A DNA stretch of 41,174 bases from an uncultured Collinsella sp. (GTDB lineage: Bacteria > Actinomycetota > Coriobacteriia > Coriobacteriales > Coriobacteriaceae). The number at the start of each line of letters is the position of its first letter. The stretch's first letter is position 1. Of this stretch, positions 13,718 through 22,927 are shown one piece after another. The notes under the pieces were generated by a model. The model ran no database searches. It had not been told where the DNA came from and saw only the letters and a program-made list of their open reading frames with translations. The stretch lies in assembly GCA_902470905.1 (NCBI GenBank), contig CABRIC010000012.1:1-41174 (forward strand). Direction: 5' to 3'. The translations under genes were made by a program, and so were the position numbers.

Positions 13718-14830
13718 CTATAGATACGCGCCGAGGTTGATGGCGGTGGCTTCGGCTTGGCTGCTCGCCCGGGTACTGGCGCGCTCCAAGAGGAACGGCC
13801 GCACGAGTTCCTGACGGTTGATGTCCTCGGCGGCTGTGACCGCAGTAACGGTTCGAGCTGCGGAGCCAATGCGGGTGTGCTTGGTTTTTGCCGGCGCCTT
13901 GTTCTCGATTTGCTCCATGAGCAGCTGGACACCCTTGCGGCCAATCTCGTAGCCCGGGGGTGCTACGGTGGTGAGCGGTACCGCGCCGCTCCATGCAAGC
14001 GGGTTGCCGTCGCAGCCGGCCACGCGGACCTGCTCGGGGACAGGGATGCTCTTGTCGGTTAACGCCGAGATAACGCCCGAGGCCAATACATCGGTAAGGC
14101 CGATGACAAAATCGGGGCGCTCGTCGGTAGAGCGTTCGGCAATCTGAGCGCCGATGCTGTAACCGTCGGCGGCGGTATTCCATTCTCCGGCGTCAATGAC
14201 CTCAATTTTGATATCGGGATGCAGGGCGAGGGCCTTGTGAATGCCAAGTACGCGCAGGGTGAGCTGCATAAATGCCGCTCTGCCCACAACGGTGATATGG
14301 CGCGCACCGCGGGCGATGGCGAGCTCGGCGATAATGCGCCCTTGCGCCTCGTTGTCGGCGGCCACGTAGTAACCGGGTTCGGAACAGTGGGTGTCCAGAT
14401 GGACGATCGGCACGGGCATCTTGGCCATAGTGGGGCGCCAGTCGGGGGACGCCATGGGTTGGACCATGACGCCGGACATCTGCGTGCCCATAAAATAGCG
14501 CAGGTAATGGTCCTCGAGAATGTCGTCGTTATCGGCGTTGGCGATGAGCAGGTCGTAACCGTGCTTGCGGGCCTCGTTATGGGCGCCGCTGGCAATTTGG
14601 AGCGAGAAGCCGTGATCGAGACGGGGGAGGACCAGGCCAAAGGACTTGGTAGTGCCGCCCGCGAGCTGACGGGCACTTTGGTTGGGCAGGTAGCCAAGGC
14701 GATTGATGGTCTCGTTGATGAGTTTGAGGGTCTCGGGGCGCAGCTTTTCGGGGTGGTTGAGCGCGTTGGATACCGTGCCCAGCGAGACCCCTGCCTCGCG
14801 CGCGACGTCGCTGATTTTAACCTTTGCCAT
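13718..14830 (-). CDS. LacI-family transcriptional regulator
   Basis: 370 residues, taking ATG at 14830 (preceded by AAAGGGG) because the canonical helix-turn-helix follows directly: VKISDVAREAGVSLGTVSNALNHPEKL, then the hinge region QSARQLAGG. The rest is a periplasmic-binding-protein-like sensor domain (FGLVLPRLDHGFSLQIASGAHNEARKHGYDLLIAN). A sugar or nucleoside is the usual effector; none can be named. An upstream in-frame ATG near 14896 lacks support. No sugar-catabolic operon is adjacent, so the targets are probably distant. Confidence 0.9.
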   Translation of the reverse strand: MAKVKISDVAREAGVSLGTVSNALNHPEKLRPETLKLINETINRLGYLPNQSARQLAGGTTKSFGLVLPRLDHGFSLQIASGAHNEARKHGYDLLIANADNDDILEDHYLRYFMGTQMSGVMVQPMASPDWRPTMAKMPVPIVHLDTHCSEPGYYVAADNEAQGRIIAELAIARGARHITVVGRAAFMQLTLRVLGIHKALALHPDIKIEVIDAGEWNTAADGYSIGAQIAERSTDERPDFVIGLTDVLASGVISALTDKSIPVPEQVRVAGCDGNPLAWSGAVPLTTVAPPGYEIGRKGVQLLMEQIENKAPAKTKHTRIGSAARTVTAVTAAEDINRQELVRPFLLERASTRASSQAEATAINLGAYL

Positions 14831-14895
14831 AGCGGCCCCTTTGATGCGTTTCAAGTACAAGTCAGATTGTAGCATCGCCCGTCCCGAGGGCGTCA

Positions 14896-14943
14896 AAACC
14901 TGCTAATTAGGGACAGGTTTATTTTGGCAGGTTTTATCTGGGC
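14896..14943. repeat. GGGACAGG hairpin repeat, copy 3 (inverted)
   Basis: This copy has the opposite orientation to copies 1, 2 and 4. The first arm is degenerate (AACCTGCTAATTA), while GGGACAGGTTTATTTTGGC and the flank TTTATCTGGG are conserved. Confidence 0.85.
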
Positions 14944-14962
14944 AAACATCGTTGCAAGCGCG

Positions 14963-14997
14963 ACCACCACAATGGGGACAGGTACCTTTGTGGCGGT
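14963..14997. repeat. GGGACAGG-type hairpin with different arms
   Basis: ACCACCACAA (14963-14972) pairs with TTGTGGCGGT (14988-14997) around TGGGGACAGGTACCT. It has the same core as the main family but unrelated arms. Confidence 0.65.
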
Positions 14998-15019
14998 TTG
15001 AGCTGTCCGGGCCTTCAAT

Positions 15020-15159
15020 TGTCTCGATCTGTAACATCTGGACGGCAAAACCGGCTCTACCTGTTACAGATCGAGACATAGTGCAGGGGTCGAACCGTAA
15101 TGTCTCGATCTGTAACACTAAGCCGGCTTCCGGAGCCCCAGATGTTACAGATCGAGATC
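15020..15159. repeat. tandem pair of GTCTCGATCTGTAACA hairpins
   Basis: The 17-mer at 15020-15036 is perfectly complementary to 15062-15078. A second pair is 15101-15117 with 15143-15159, which has one mismatch. The loops also resemble each other (AAACCGGCTC and AAGCCGGCTTCC). This is a duplicated hairpin unit of about 60 bases in a roughly 81-base period. Confidence 0.85.
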
Positions 15160-15187
15160 ATTCGCCGGGACAGAGCGCCGCCCCGGT

Positions 15188-15230
15188 CCAAGCAACCATA
15201 AAGGCGCCTGTCCCAATCGCGGTGGTTTGG
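15188..15230. repeat. GGGACAGG-type hairpin, imperfect
   Basis: CCAAGCAACC pairs imperfectly (8 of 10) with GGTGGTTTGG around AAGGCGCCTGTCCC, which is the GGGACAGG core on the opposite strand. Confidence 0.45.
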
Positions 15231-15244
15231 GCATGTGTGCATCG

Positions 15245-15270
15245 AGTGGTATCCAGTTTAAGATACCACT
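15245..15270. promoter_or_regulatory. operator-like palindrome upstream of glmS
   Basis: AGTGGTATC (15245-15253) and GATACCACT (15262-15270) are perfectly complementary. They lie about 110 bases before the glmS start and just upstream of a TACAAT box (15300-15305). The AGTGGT half-site resembles sites of GntR/HutC-family regulators of amino-sugar genes; that link is inferred. Confidence 0.5.
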
Positions 15271-15378
15271 TCTGGTATATCAGCTTGTGTTTGCGTGAGT
15301 ACAATACTCGAACGTTATACGTCTCAGCGCCCATGTGCGTGGACGTTTTGCAGCCACGCGGACGAAGGGATTTATCCT

Positions 15379-17226
<1,848 letters not shown>

Positions 17227-17248
17227 TTGGTTCCGCCATTCTGGCGAC

Positions 17249-17287
17249 CAAGGCCCGGCTCCGTTGCAGCGGAGCCGGGCCTTGTTT
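17249..17287 (+). terminator. intrinsic terminator of glmS
   Basis: CAAGGCCCGGCTCCG (17249-17263) pairs perfectly with CGGAGCCGGGCCTTG (17270-17284), followed by TTT. Confidence 0.9.
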
Positions 17288-17293
17288 CATTTG

Positions 17294-17340
17294 CCCAGAT
17301 AAAACCTGCCAAAATGAACCTGTCCCTATTTGGCAGGTTA
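17294..17340. repeat. GGGACAGG hairpin repeat, copy 4
   Basis: CCCAGATAAAACCTGCC... ends in GGCAGGTTA. The last TTA (17338-17340) is the stop codon of the GntR-family gene on the minus strand, exactly as copy 2 does for larE. Confidence 0.9.
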
Positions 17341-18069
17341 GCGGAGCTTGCTGGTCTCGAAGTACTCGGGGAACTGGTCCAGAACCTCGGTCTGGTTGCG
17401 GAACATCATATGCAGGTGCTTGCTGACCAAAAAGCTCGCTTCGATGGGGTCGCGACCGGCGATAGCGCGGCGAATCTGCTTGTGCTCGTTCACGATGTCC
17501 TGATTGTCGAGAACCTGCGTGGCGGCGCGCAGCCAGCGGAAGCGCTCCAGGTCGGCATTGGTCTCTTCGAGCCACGACCACACGGTGCTGCGACATGCGA
17601 TGCTAAAAATCATGTGATGCATGAGGTTGTCGCTCAAAAAGAAGCCGATGCGATCCTCTTCGGCCATGGCCTTTTCCTGCAGCACGATGGCGCGGTCGAG
17701 CTGCTCGATGCCGGCCGACGTGGCGCGCGCACAGCACTCCACAATCACCTGCTTTTCCAGATGCTCGCGGATGTAACAGGCACTCTCGGCAAGGGTGAGG
17801 TTGATGGGCGAGACGTAGGTACCGCTCTGGGGCACGGTGCGCACCAGGCCTTCCTGCGCCAAACGAACCAAAGCCTCGCGCACAGGGGTGCGCCCCATAT
17901 CTAGGTCGTCGCAAAGTTGCTTGACGCCCAGCTTTTCGCCCGGCTTGTAGTCCAGGTAGACGATTTTGCGTCGAATGGTGTGGTAGGACTGGTCCTGTAG
18001 GCTCGTTTCCTGCTCGCCGACGTGCATCGATTCTTCCATAGCGCCTCGCAACTGTTCTATCAAACTCAT
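17338..18069 (-). CDS. GntR-family regulator with FCD domain
   Basis: 243 residues. The N-terminal winged helix is typical (HTIRRKIVYLDYKPGEKLGVKQLC, then GRTPVREALVRLAQEGLV). The helical FCD effector domain follows, with likely metal ligands in DNLMHHM, NEHKQI and KHLHMM. FadR-type members respond to organic acids or sugar acids. No ribosome binding site precedes ATG 18069; an in-frame ATG at 18042 has GAGG just upstream and may be the true start. It is divergent from the YeiH-type exporter gene (164-base gap), its most likely target. Its stop codon is supplied by a dispersed repeat. Confidence 0.88.
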   Translation of the reverse strand: MSLIEQLRGAMEESMHVGEQETSLQDQSYHTIRRKIVYLDYKPGEKLGVKQLCDDLDMGRTPVREALVRLAQEGLVRTVPQSGTYVSPINLTLAESACYIREHLEKQVIVECCARATSAGIEQLDRAIVLQEKAMAEEDRIGFFLSDNLMHHMIFSIACRSTVWSWLEETNADLERFRWLRAATQVLDNQDIVNEHKQIRRAIAGRDPIEASFLVSKHLHMMFRNQTEVLDQFPEYFETSKLR

Positions 18070-18232
18070 ATGTCAGTTGTTAATTATGCCGCGAATCAGC
18101 TCTCCGCGGTGGGCAATTCGGCTGTTGCCTGAGAACTATTGCGGCATCTTAGTCTGTGTTTGCGCAAGGCTGTGCTCAATGTTGCCGTATCATAAGCCGT
18201 CGCAAACGTGAAATAGAAAGAAGGAATCCCAT

Positions 18233-19267
18233 ATGCAACTGGCAAATATCGTTCGCGAGCGCTGGAAAGGCGTCTTGTTCTGCCTGATCATTGCCATTCC
18301 CGCGACGTTGCTCGGCAAACAAATTGAGGTGGTCGGCGGTCCGGTATTTGCCATCCTCTTTGGCATGGTCCTGGCGCTCGTCTTTCCCAGGAAGCGTCGC
18401 GAACAGCTCGCCGCCGGCGTCACCTATACGTCCAAAAAAGTCTTGCAGTACGCGGTTATCCTGCTTGGCTTTGGCATGAACCTCTCCCAGATTCTGTCCA
18501 AGGGCGCCCAGTCGCTGCCGATTATCGTGGCGACGATCTCGACCTCGCTTGTCATCGCCTTTGTGCTCTGCCGCGTCATGAACGTACCGGGTAAGATCGC
18601 GACGCTTGTGGGTGTGGGTTCGTCGATTTGCGGCGGTTCGGCCATCGCTGCGACCGCGCCCGTCATCGATGCCGACGATCGCGAGATTGCCCAGGCCATT
18701 TCGGTCATCTTCCTGTTTAACGTTATCGCGGCGCTCGTGTTTCCGACGCTCGGCGGCATGCTCGGGCTGACCAACGAGGGCTTTGGCCTGTTTGCCGGCA
18801 CCGCCATCAACGACACCTCGTCGGTAACGGCTGCGGCGAGCGCCTGGGACAGCATGCATCCCGGCGCCAATGTGCTCGAGAGCGCCACAGTGGTCAAGCT
18901 CACCAGGACGCTGGCCATTATTCCCATCACGCTGGTCCTCGCATGCTGGCAGATGCATCTGGCACGCAAGGCCGGCGGTGACGCCAAAAGCACGTTCTCG
19001 CTTAAACGTGCGTTTCCCATGTTTGTGCTGTTCTTTGTGCTGGCGAGCGTGATCACCACGGTGCTTCAGCTTCCCGCGTCCATCACGGCGCCCATCAAGG
19101 AGCTGTCGAAGTTCTTTATTGTGATGGCCATGGCGGCTATTGGTTTTAATACCGATATCGTCGAGCTGGTCAAAAAGGGCGGCAAGCCCATCGCGTTGGG
19201 CTTTTGCTGCTGGATTGGCATTGCGTGCATGAGTTTGGGAATGCAGCACGTGCTGGGAATCTGGTAG
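18233..19267 (+). CDS. YeiH-family putative sulfate exporter (UPF0324)
   Basis: 344 residues from ATG 18233 behind AAGGAA. The protein is very hydrophobic, with about ten predicted membrane segments. Family signatures are GVGSSICGGSAIAATAPVI in the middle and AGTAINDTSSVTAAASAW in the second half. The family is annotated as a putative sulfate exporter from indirect data; the substrate is not firmly known. It is divergent from a GntR/FCD regulator, which suggests induction by a small acid or sulfur compound. Confidence 0.85.
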   Translation: MQLANIVRERWKGVLFCLIIAIPATLLGKQIEVVGGPVFAILFGMVLALVFPRKRREQLAAGVTYTSKKVLQYAVILLGFGMNLSQILSKGAQSLPIIVATISTSLVIAFVLCRVMNVPGKIATLVGVGSSICGGSAIAATAPVIDADDREIAQAISVIFLFNVIAALVFPTLGGMLGLTNEGFGLFAGTAINDTSSVTAAASAWDSMHPGANVLESATVVKLTRTLAIIPITLVLACWQMHLARKAGGDAKSTFSLKRAFPMFVLFFVLASVITTVLQLPASITAPIKELSKFFIVMAMAAIGFNTDIVELVKKGGKPIALGFCCWIGIACMSLGMQHVLGIW

Positions 19268-19319
19268 AGAAGTAGCTTATTCGCGTGCTGGCTGCCGGTG
19301 AGCGCAAGCCTTCGGTGGA

Positions 19320-19384
19320 GCGATAGGAGCTCTTGCGGGTATGGCTTGTCCGCAGGTTTATAAGTCCCGAAGAGCTCTTATCGC
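19320..19384. repeat. long hairpin downstream of the exporter gene
   Basis: GCGATAGGAGCTCTT (19320-19334) is complementary to AAGAGCTCTTATCGC (19370-19384) with one mismatch, and TGCGG/CCGCA nests inside. There is no clear T-run. A second small inverted repeat (GCCCCGC/GCGGGGC) follows. Confidence 0.7.
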
Positions 19385-19533
19385 CCCGCCAGGATGGCGA
19401 TGCGGGGCAACACCTATACTCGCAGGACGGCGCTTTCTGCCCTATAGTGTTTGGTGAGCAATATCGTTCAATTTTGAAACACTCGGTCGTGCGACCGTCG
19501 GCGGTTGCACGTCGCCGCGGACAGGGGCAAATC

Positions 19534-20751
19534 ATGGATAGCAATGCTAAGCTGAACATCTTGACCGATGCCCTAGCTGCTGCCGGGGCCTCGGCATTGG
19601 CAATCGATGCGCGTGGGGACGTCGCGATCTCGACCATGAATGACGCGGCGCTTGAGCGGGATGTGGCGGCTTTTGTCGCTGAGCGTCTCGACCGTATAGG
19701 AGACGGCGCGCGTCTGGTTATGGGGCGTGAGGGTACGCGCCTGAGCCTGACCGTTCGCCCCACCGACAAAGAGGGCGGGAGGCTTTGGGTCGTTGTGGTC
19801 CGCGAGGTGCGCGGTGCCGCGGCGCATGCGGGCATCGAGTGGCTCAACGCCGACGAAGTTGAGGTCCGCTATGAATCGAGCGCGTACGGCATCGTTGAGG
19901 GGGCGGCCTCGGTGGCTGTACCGGTTACCGAGAGCTATGCGCGCGGCGTGCCCCTTATGCTCGAGGGCGAGCTGGGAGCGGGTCAGGTCGAGATTGCCAA
20001 GCGCCTCTATCTGGATGGCCCTTTTGTCGATCAGCCCTTTGTTTCCGTCGCGCTCGATGAACTCACCGATCGCGGTTGGCGCCATGTGCTCAAAAGCTCC
20101 GAATCGCCGCTGTTCCAAACGGGGCTGACCCTTTGCATTGAGGGCTGGAATGCGGTTGGCCCCCAGCGCCTCCGCGAGCTGGTCTCCACGATGACCGACA
20201 CCGCGTTGGCGACGCGCTGCCATGTGGTGCTGACGGCGAATGACATGCCGGGCGGCGGCGAAAGTGATCAAGCCGCCTTTGTGACCGAGCGCTTCGCCTG
20301 TGCGGTGAGCGTCGCGCCGGCAATCGCCGAGCAGGGAGCCGCGTCGACGAAGGTCGCGCGCTATTTGGAATATCTCGCTGATGCATTTGGGACGGCAGCG
20401 CCCACGCTGTCTGCCGCGGCGACGAAGACGCTCGATGCTTACCGCTGGCCGCGCAACTATCTGCAGCTCCGCGAGGTCTCGGAACGACTGTATATATTGG
20501 TGGGGACGGGCACGGTGGACCGCGCTGTGGCGGAGGAAGTGTTCGCCCAAGAGGACGTGATTAAGACCGCAACCTTTGGCGCCCCGACGCTTGAAAGTGA
20601 CCTGTATATCCTGCGACCGCTGGCCGATACCGAGCGAGATATCGCGCATCTGGTTGTAGACCATCTCCACGGCAACCGAACCCGTGCGGCGGAGGTGCTG
20701 GGCATAAGCCGTACAACGCTGTGGCGCTTGCTGAAGGACGATGACCGTTGA
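19534..20751 (+). CDS. NtrC-like regulator with degenerate AAA+ domain and Fis-type HTH
   Basis: 405 residues from ATG 19534, with AGGGG upstream. The C-terminus (HLVVDHLHGNRTRAAEVLGISRTTLWRLLK cut here by description at about 370-402) is a Fis-type helix-turn-helix as in sigma-54 activators. Residues ~125-350 follow the fold of the sigma-54 interaction AAA+ domain. However, Walker A reads GELGAGQ (145-151), with Gln for the catalytic Lys, the Walker B acidic pair is not conserved (LCIEGW), and no GAFTGA loop is visible. The segment YRWPRNYLQLREVSERLYIL still matches the YPWPGNVRELEN motif. It probably binds DNA without ATP-driven sigma-54 remodelling. The N-terminal ~110 residues are unrecognised. 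Confidence 0.75.
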   Translation: MDSNAKLNILTDALAAAGASALAIDARGDVAISTMNDAALERDVAAFVAERLDRIGDGARLVMGREGTRLSLTVRPTDKEGGRLWVVVVREVRGAAAHAGIEWLNADEVEVRYESSAYGIVEGAASVAVPVTESYARGVPLMLEGELGAGQVEIAKRLYLDGPFVDQPFVSVALDELTDRGWRHVLKSSESPLFQTGLTLCIEGWNAVGPQRLRELVSTMTDTALATRCHVVLTANDMPGGGESDQAAFVTERFACAVSVAPAIAEQGAASTKVARYLEYLADAFGTAAPTLSAAATKTLDAYRWPRNYLQLREVSERLYILVGTGTVDRAVAEEVFAQEDVIKTATFGAPTLESDLYILRPLADTERDIAHLVVDHLHGNRTRAAEVLGISRTTLWRLLKDDDR

Positions 20752-20835
20752 GCGAGGCGCCCGTGACCGCACGCGACGCGTGTGCTACAGTCCAAAGCGT
20801 TATTGTTTCGATTTGGTTACGGCGTGCGAGGGCAT

Positions 20836-21411
20836 ATGGCTGAGACTTCAAAACCGAGCCGCAGAAGGCGGAGTGCCGCGCCGGTCAACCGACGCACAAC
20901 ATCGGTGACGTGGGGCAAACACGCCTCGGGGTTTGATGGCTCGTTCAAGCGCACTAAATACGGCTATCCTTCGGCAAGCGCCCGCTTGGCAATGCAGGCA
21001 GAGTCCTCGCTGTGGGGCCGCAAACGCGTGGTGGGCTCAAAGCTCAAGCACGACGGAACGCTCGGCTACATCAGCCGCGGGGCGGCTCGCCGCAGCGGGC
21101 TCAATCCCGCCGGCTGGCATCGCTACGTGCCGATCGTGGCCGCCGTTGCAGTGATCGTCATCGCGCTCGCTGCGCTCGGATATGCCGGCGGTGGCGCCAA
21201 CTTGGACGCAATGTTTAAATCGCCCGAGCTCGCGCATGTAGGTACAGAAGTTGTCGAGGGCGCTCAGGCCCAGACGAGCGTCGCGCCCCAGCGCGGTATC
21301 GTTGCGGCGGCCTCCACCATCGCCGATGTGCAAAAGGACGAAGACAAGCAAGGCGACGACGTCGATGCGAATCAGACGAGCGAAACGGCAATAACTCCAT
21401 CGGCGGGATAA
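20836..21411 (+). CDS. uncharacterised single-pass membrane protein
   Basis: 191 residues from ATG 20836 (weak GAGGG just upstream); an in-frame ATG at 20782 is the alternative. The first ~95 residues are strongly basic (SRRRRS, NRRTTS, several KR pairs), followed by one membrane segment (YVPIVAAVAVIVIALAALGY). The C-terminal ~65-residue tail is acidic/Ala/Thr-rich and would lie outside if the basic part stays in the cytosol by the positive-inside rule. No known domain was recognised. It starts 84 bases after the NtrC-like gene and may be co-transcribed with it. Confidence 0.6.
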   Translation: MAETSKPSRRRRSAAPVNRRTTSVTWGKHASGFDGSFKRTKYGYPSASARLAMQAESSLWGRKRVVGSKLKHDGTLGYISRGAARRSGLNPAGWHRYVPIVAAVAVIVIALAALGYAGGGANLDAMFKSPELAHVGTEVVEGAQAQTSVAPQRGIVAAASTIADVQKDEDKQGDDVDANQTSETAITPSAG

Positions 21412-21421
21412 GTTGCGAGTG

Positions 21422-21458
21422 GGGCAGCTAATTTGGGACGGGGCTTTTTTAGCTGCCC
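21422..21458. terminator. GGGACGGGG-core hairpin after the membrane protein
   Basis: GGGCAGCTAA (21422-21431) pairs with TTAGCTGCCC (21449-21458) around TTTGGGACGGGGCTTTT. The string GCTAATTTGGGACGGGGC also occurs at 34327-34397 in a different hairpin. Confidence 0.65.
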
Positions 21459-21531
21459 AAGACAGTGGCTCATTCGATGTCAGTCGCCAAAAGCGAGCGA
21501 GCCGCATTTGCGCCAAGGTGACGTGAAATGA

Positions 21532-21560
21532 GAGGGCGCTGACCTTCTGGTCGCGCCCTC
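21532..21560. terminator. intrinsic terminator between convergent genes
   Basis: GAGGGCGC (21532-21539) pairs with GCGCCCTC (21553-21560), with ACC/GGT extending the stem inward. It lies upstream of the nitroreductase stop on the minus strand. Confidence 0.6.
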
Positions 21561-21639
21561 GAAATTGAACGTCAGATTGGCGTGAATGCGGCCCGCGCAG
21601 CGTCAACGAGCCCGCCGTTCGGTAGAATGGCGGAACTAA

Positions 21640-22161
21640 TTACCTTACGTAGACCACGTTGTCGCGGCGGGGTTTGGGCTCGGGCAGCGTGTCCTCGGCA
21701 TAGCCCAGAATGCAGTGACCGACACCGCGCAGGCTGCCGTCGGCGGGTAGACCCCAACTGGCCAGTAGCTCCAGGCCCTCGGGCGAATCGAAAACCTCGT
21801 GGGCGCGATGAATCCAGCACGAATCAACGCCCAGCGCATAGGCAGCGTTGAGCAGGTTGCCCATGGCGAGCGAGCCGTCTTCCAGATGTGTGGGCACGCT
21901 GCGGTCAACCAGCACCACCACAACGGTCTTGGCGCCATAGAAGGGGTCGCTGTTGCTGCCCATGACTTGCGCGTTGAGCTGCGAGAGACGCTCGACGGTC
22001 GCGGGGTCGGTGACGGCGACAAACGTCACCGGCTGGCGGCCCATGCCGCTCGGTGCATATTGGCCGGCTTCGATAATACGTGCAAGCTTTTCGGCCTCGA
22101 CGGGACGATCGCTGTAGTTGCGGCAGCTGCGGCGGTGAATGAGTGCTTCGATAGTCTCCAT
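21640..22161 (-). CDS. nitroreductase-family FMN oxidoreductase
   Basis: 173 residues, taking ATG 22161 because AAGGAG lies 6 bases upstream; longer in-frame starts lack a site. The N-terminal RRSCRNYSDRPVEAEKL and the following QYAPSGMGRQPVTFVAV are the FMN-binding motifs of the nitroreductase family. A GVDSCWIHRA segment and LGYAE near the end also fit. Members are dimeric flavoproteins that reduce nitro compounds, quinones or flavins with NAD(P)H; the physiological substrate is unknown. It is divergent from the 96-residue uncharacterised gene. Confidence 0.88.
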   Translation of the reverse strand: METIEALIHRRSCRNYSDRPVEAEKLARIIEAGQYAPSGMGRQPVTFVAVTDPATVERLSQLNAQVMGSNSDPFYGAKTVVVVLVDRSVPTHLEDGSLAMGNLLNAAYALGVDSCWIHRAHEVFDSPEGLELLASWGLPADGSLRGVGHCILGYAEDTLPEPKPRRDNVVYVR

Positions 22162-22455
22162 GGTGTCTCCTTGCGGTGGCGTTGCAGATGCCCCGTTCAT
22201 ACCCGTCGGGCTCAAACGATAGACGGTCAATTGCCCGGCCAAAAGGATAGATTCCAATTGGGAAAGTAGGTTTGCATAAAAGTACCTTCAGAATGTGACA
22301 AACAAATGGGATGGTTAAACGTTTTATCCCGTCTACCCTGCGGTTTTTTACCACTTGCCTAAATGACGAACGCATAACCTCTGATAAGGGTTTTACTAAA
22401 GGAGTACCAACGTTTATCAATGCGCCGTGGTGGCGCCGGGCCAGGAGGTAACATC

Positions 22456-22746
22456 ATGTTCCAGGCTGGAGATGTCGTCGAGACCGATTTCGAAGGATTT
22501 CTGAAGCTGCTGCGTTCCAAGACGCGCGCTTTCGTGTCGATCAACGATCACGAGTACTACATCACGCACACCGATGGCTATTGGCGTGTTCAGGATTGCG
22601 AGGCCCTCAACGACAAGGGCCACTTTACTGACTGTTCTGAGTTGGTCAACACGGTCTGCGAGGTCGTCGAGCTGCCGTGGATTGCCGGCAAGAGCCTGCA
22701 TGACAGCTTCTCGGGCGCTACGGTCTATGAGGCCGTCGCCGCTTAA
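22456..22746 (+). CDS. uncharacterised 96-residue protein
   Basis: Start ATG 22456 is fixed by a very strong ribosome binding site (AGGAGGTAAC), suggesting high expression. The protein is acidic and soluble, with no signal or membrane segment. Tracts such as VSINDHEYYITHTDGYWRV and the Cys-containing QDC, TDC and NTVCEVVELPW look like a small folded domain. No family was recognised. It is monocistronic with its own terminator. Confidence 0.7.
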   Translation: MFQAGDVVETDFEGFLKLLRSKTRAFVSINDHEYYITHTDGYWRVQDCEALNDKGHFTDCSELVNTVCEVVELPWIAGKSLHDSFSGATVYEAVAA

Positions 22747-22772
22747 CAGGCAATAAAACCCGATTTTCACGT

Positions 22773-22809
22773 GACCGCTGGCGCCGCCCCCGCGCCGGCG
22801 GTCTTTTTC
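22773..22809 (+). terminator. intrinsic terminator of the 96-residue protein gene
   Basis: GACCGCTGGCGC pairs with GCGCCGGCGGTC (one mismatch), followed by TTTTT. Confidence 0.9.
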
Positions 22810-22851
22810 TGCCGATAGGCCATAAAAATGCACGCATTTGCGGAGAGCCTG

Positions 22852-22880
22852 TTGACGATAGTCAAAACTCGGACTAATCT
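22852..22880 (+). promoter_or_regulatory. promoter of the MarR-ABC exporter operon
   Basis: TTGACG (22852-22857), a 17-base spacer and TAATCT (22875-22880) form a near-consensus promoter. The start codon is at 22928. Confidence 0.8.
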
Positions 22881-22909
22881 AGAGACACGTAATTGGTCAA
22901 AAATCGGAC
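22861..22909. promoter_or_regulatory. direct-repeat operator of the MarR operon
   Basis: GTCAAAACTCGGAC (22861-22874) and GTCAAAAATCGGAC (22896-22909) differ at one base and are 35 bases apart. The first fills the promoter spacer, the second lies downstream of the transcription start. This is a likely autoregulatory MarR binding pair. Confidence 0.65.
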
Positions 22910-22927
22910 AATTGAATGGTGGGATAG

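Larger units (their letters stand above)
14831..15378. other. 548-base repeat-rich region between lacI-type gene and glmS
   Basis: No protein-coding frame with a ribosome binding site was found. The region holds a GGGACAGG repeat copy, two further GGGACAGG-type hairpins, a tandem pair of GTCTCGATCTGTAACA hairpins, and an AGTGGTATC palindrome close to glmS; these are listed separately. Confidence 0.7.

Noticed and set aside
15020..15159. CRISPR array
   Set aside because: The four repeat copies alternate in orientation and pair as hairpins, spacing is uneven, and no cas gene is present.
14998..15378. glmS ribozyme or GlmS riboswitch
   Set aside because: I could not find the conserved ribozyme core near the start codon; the palindrome and repeats explain the region better.
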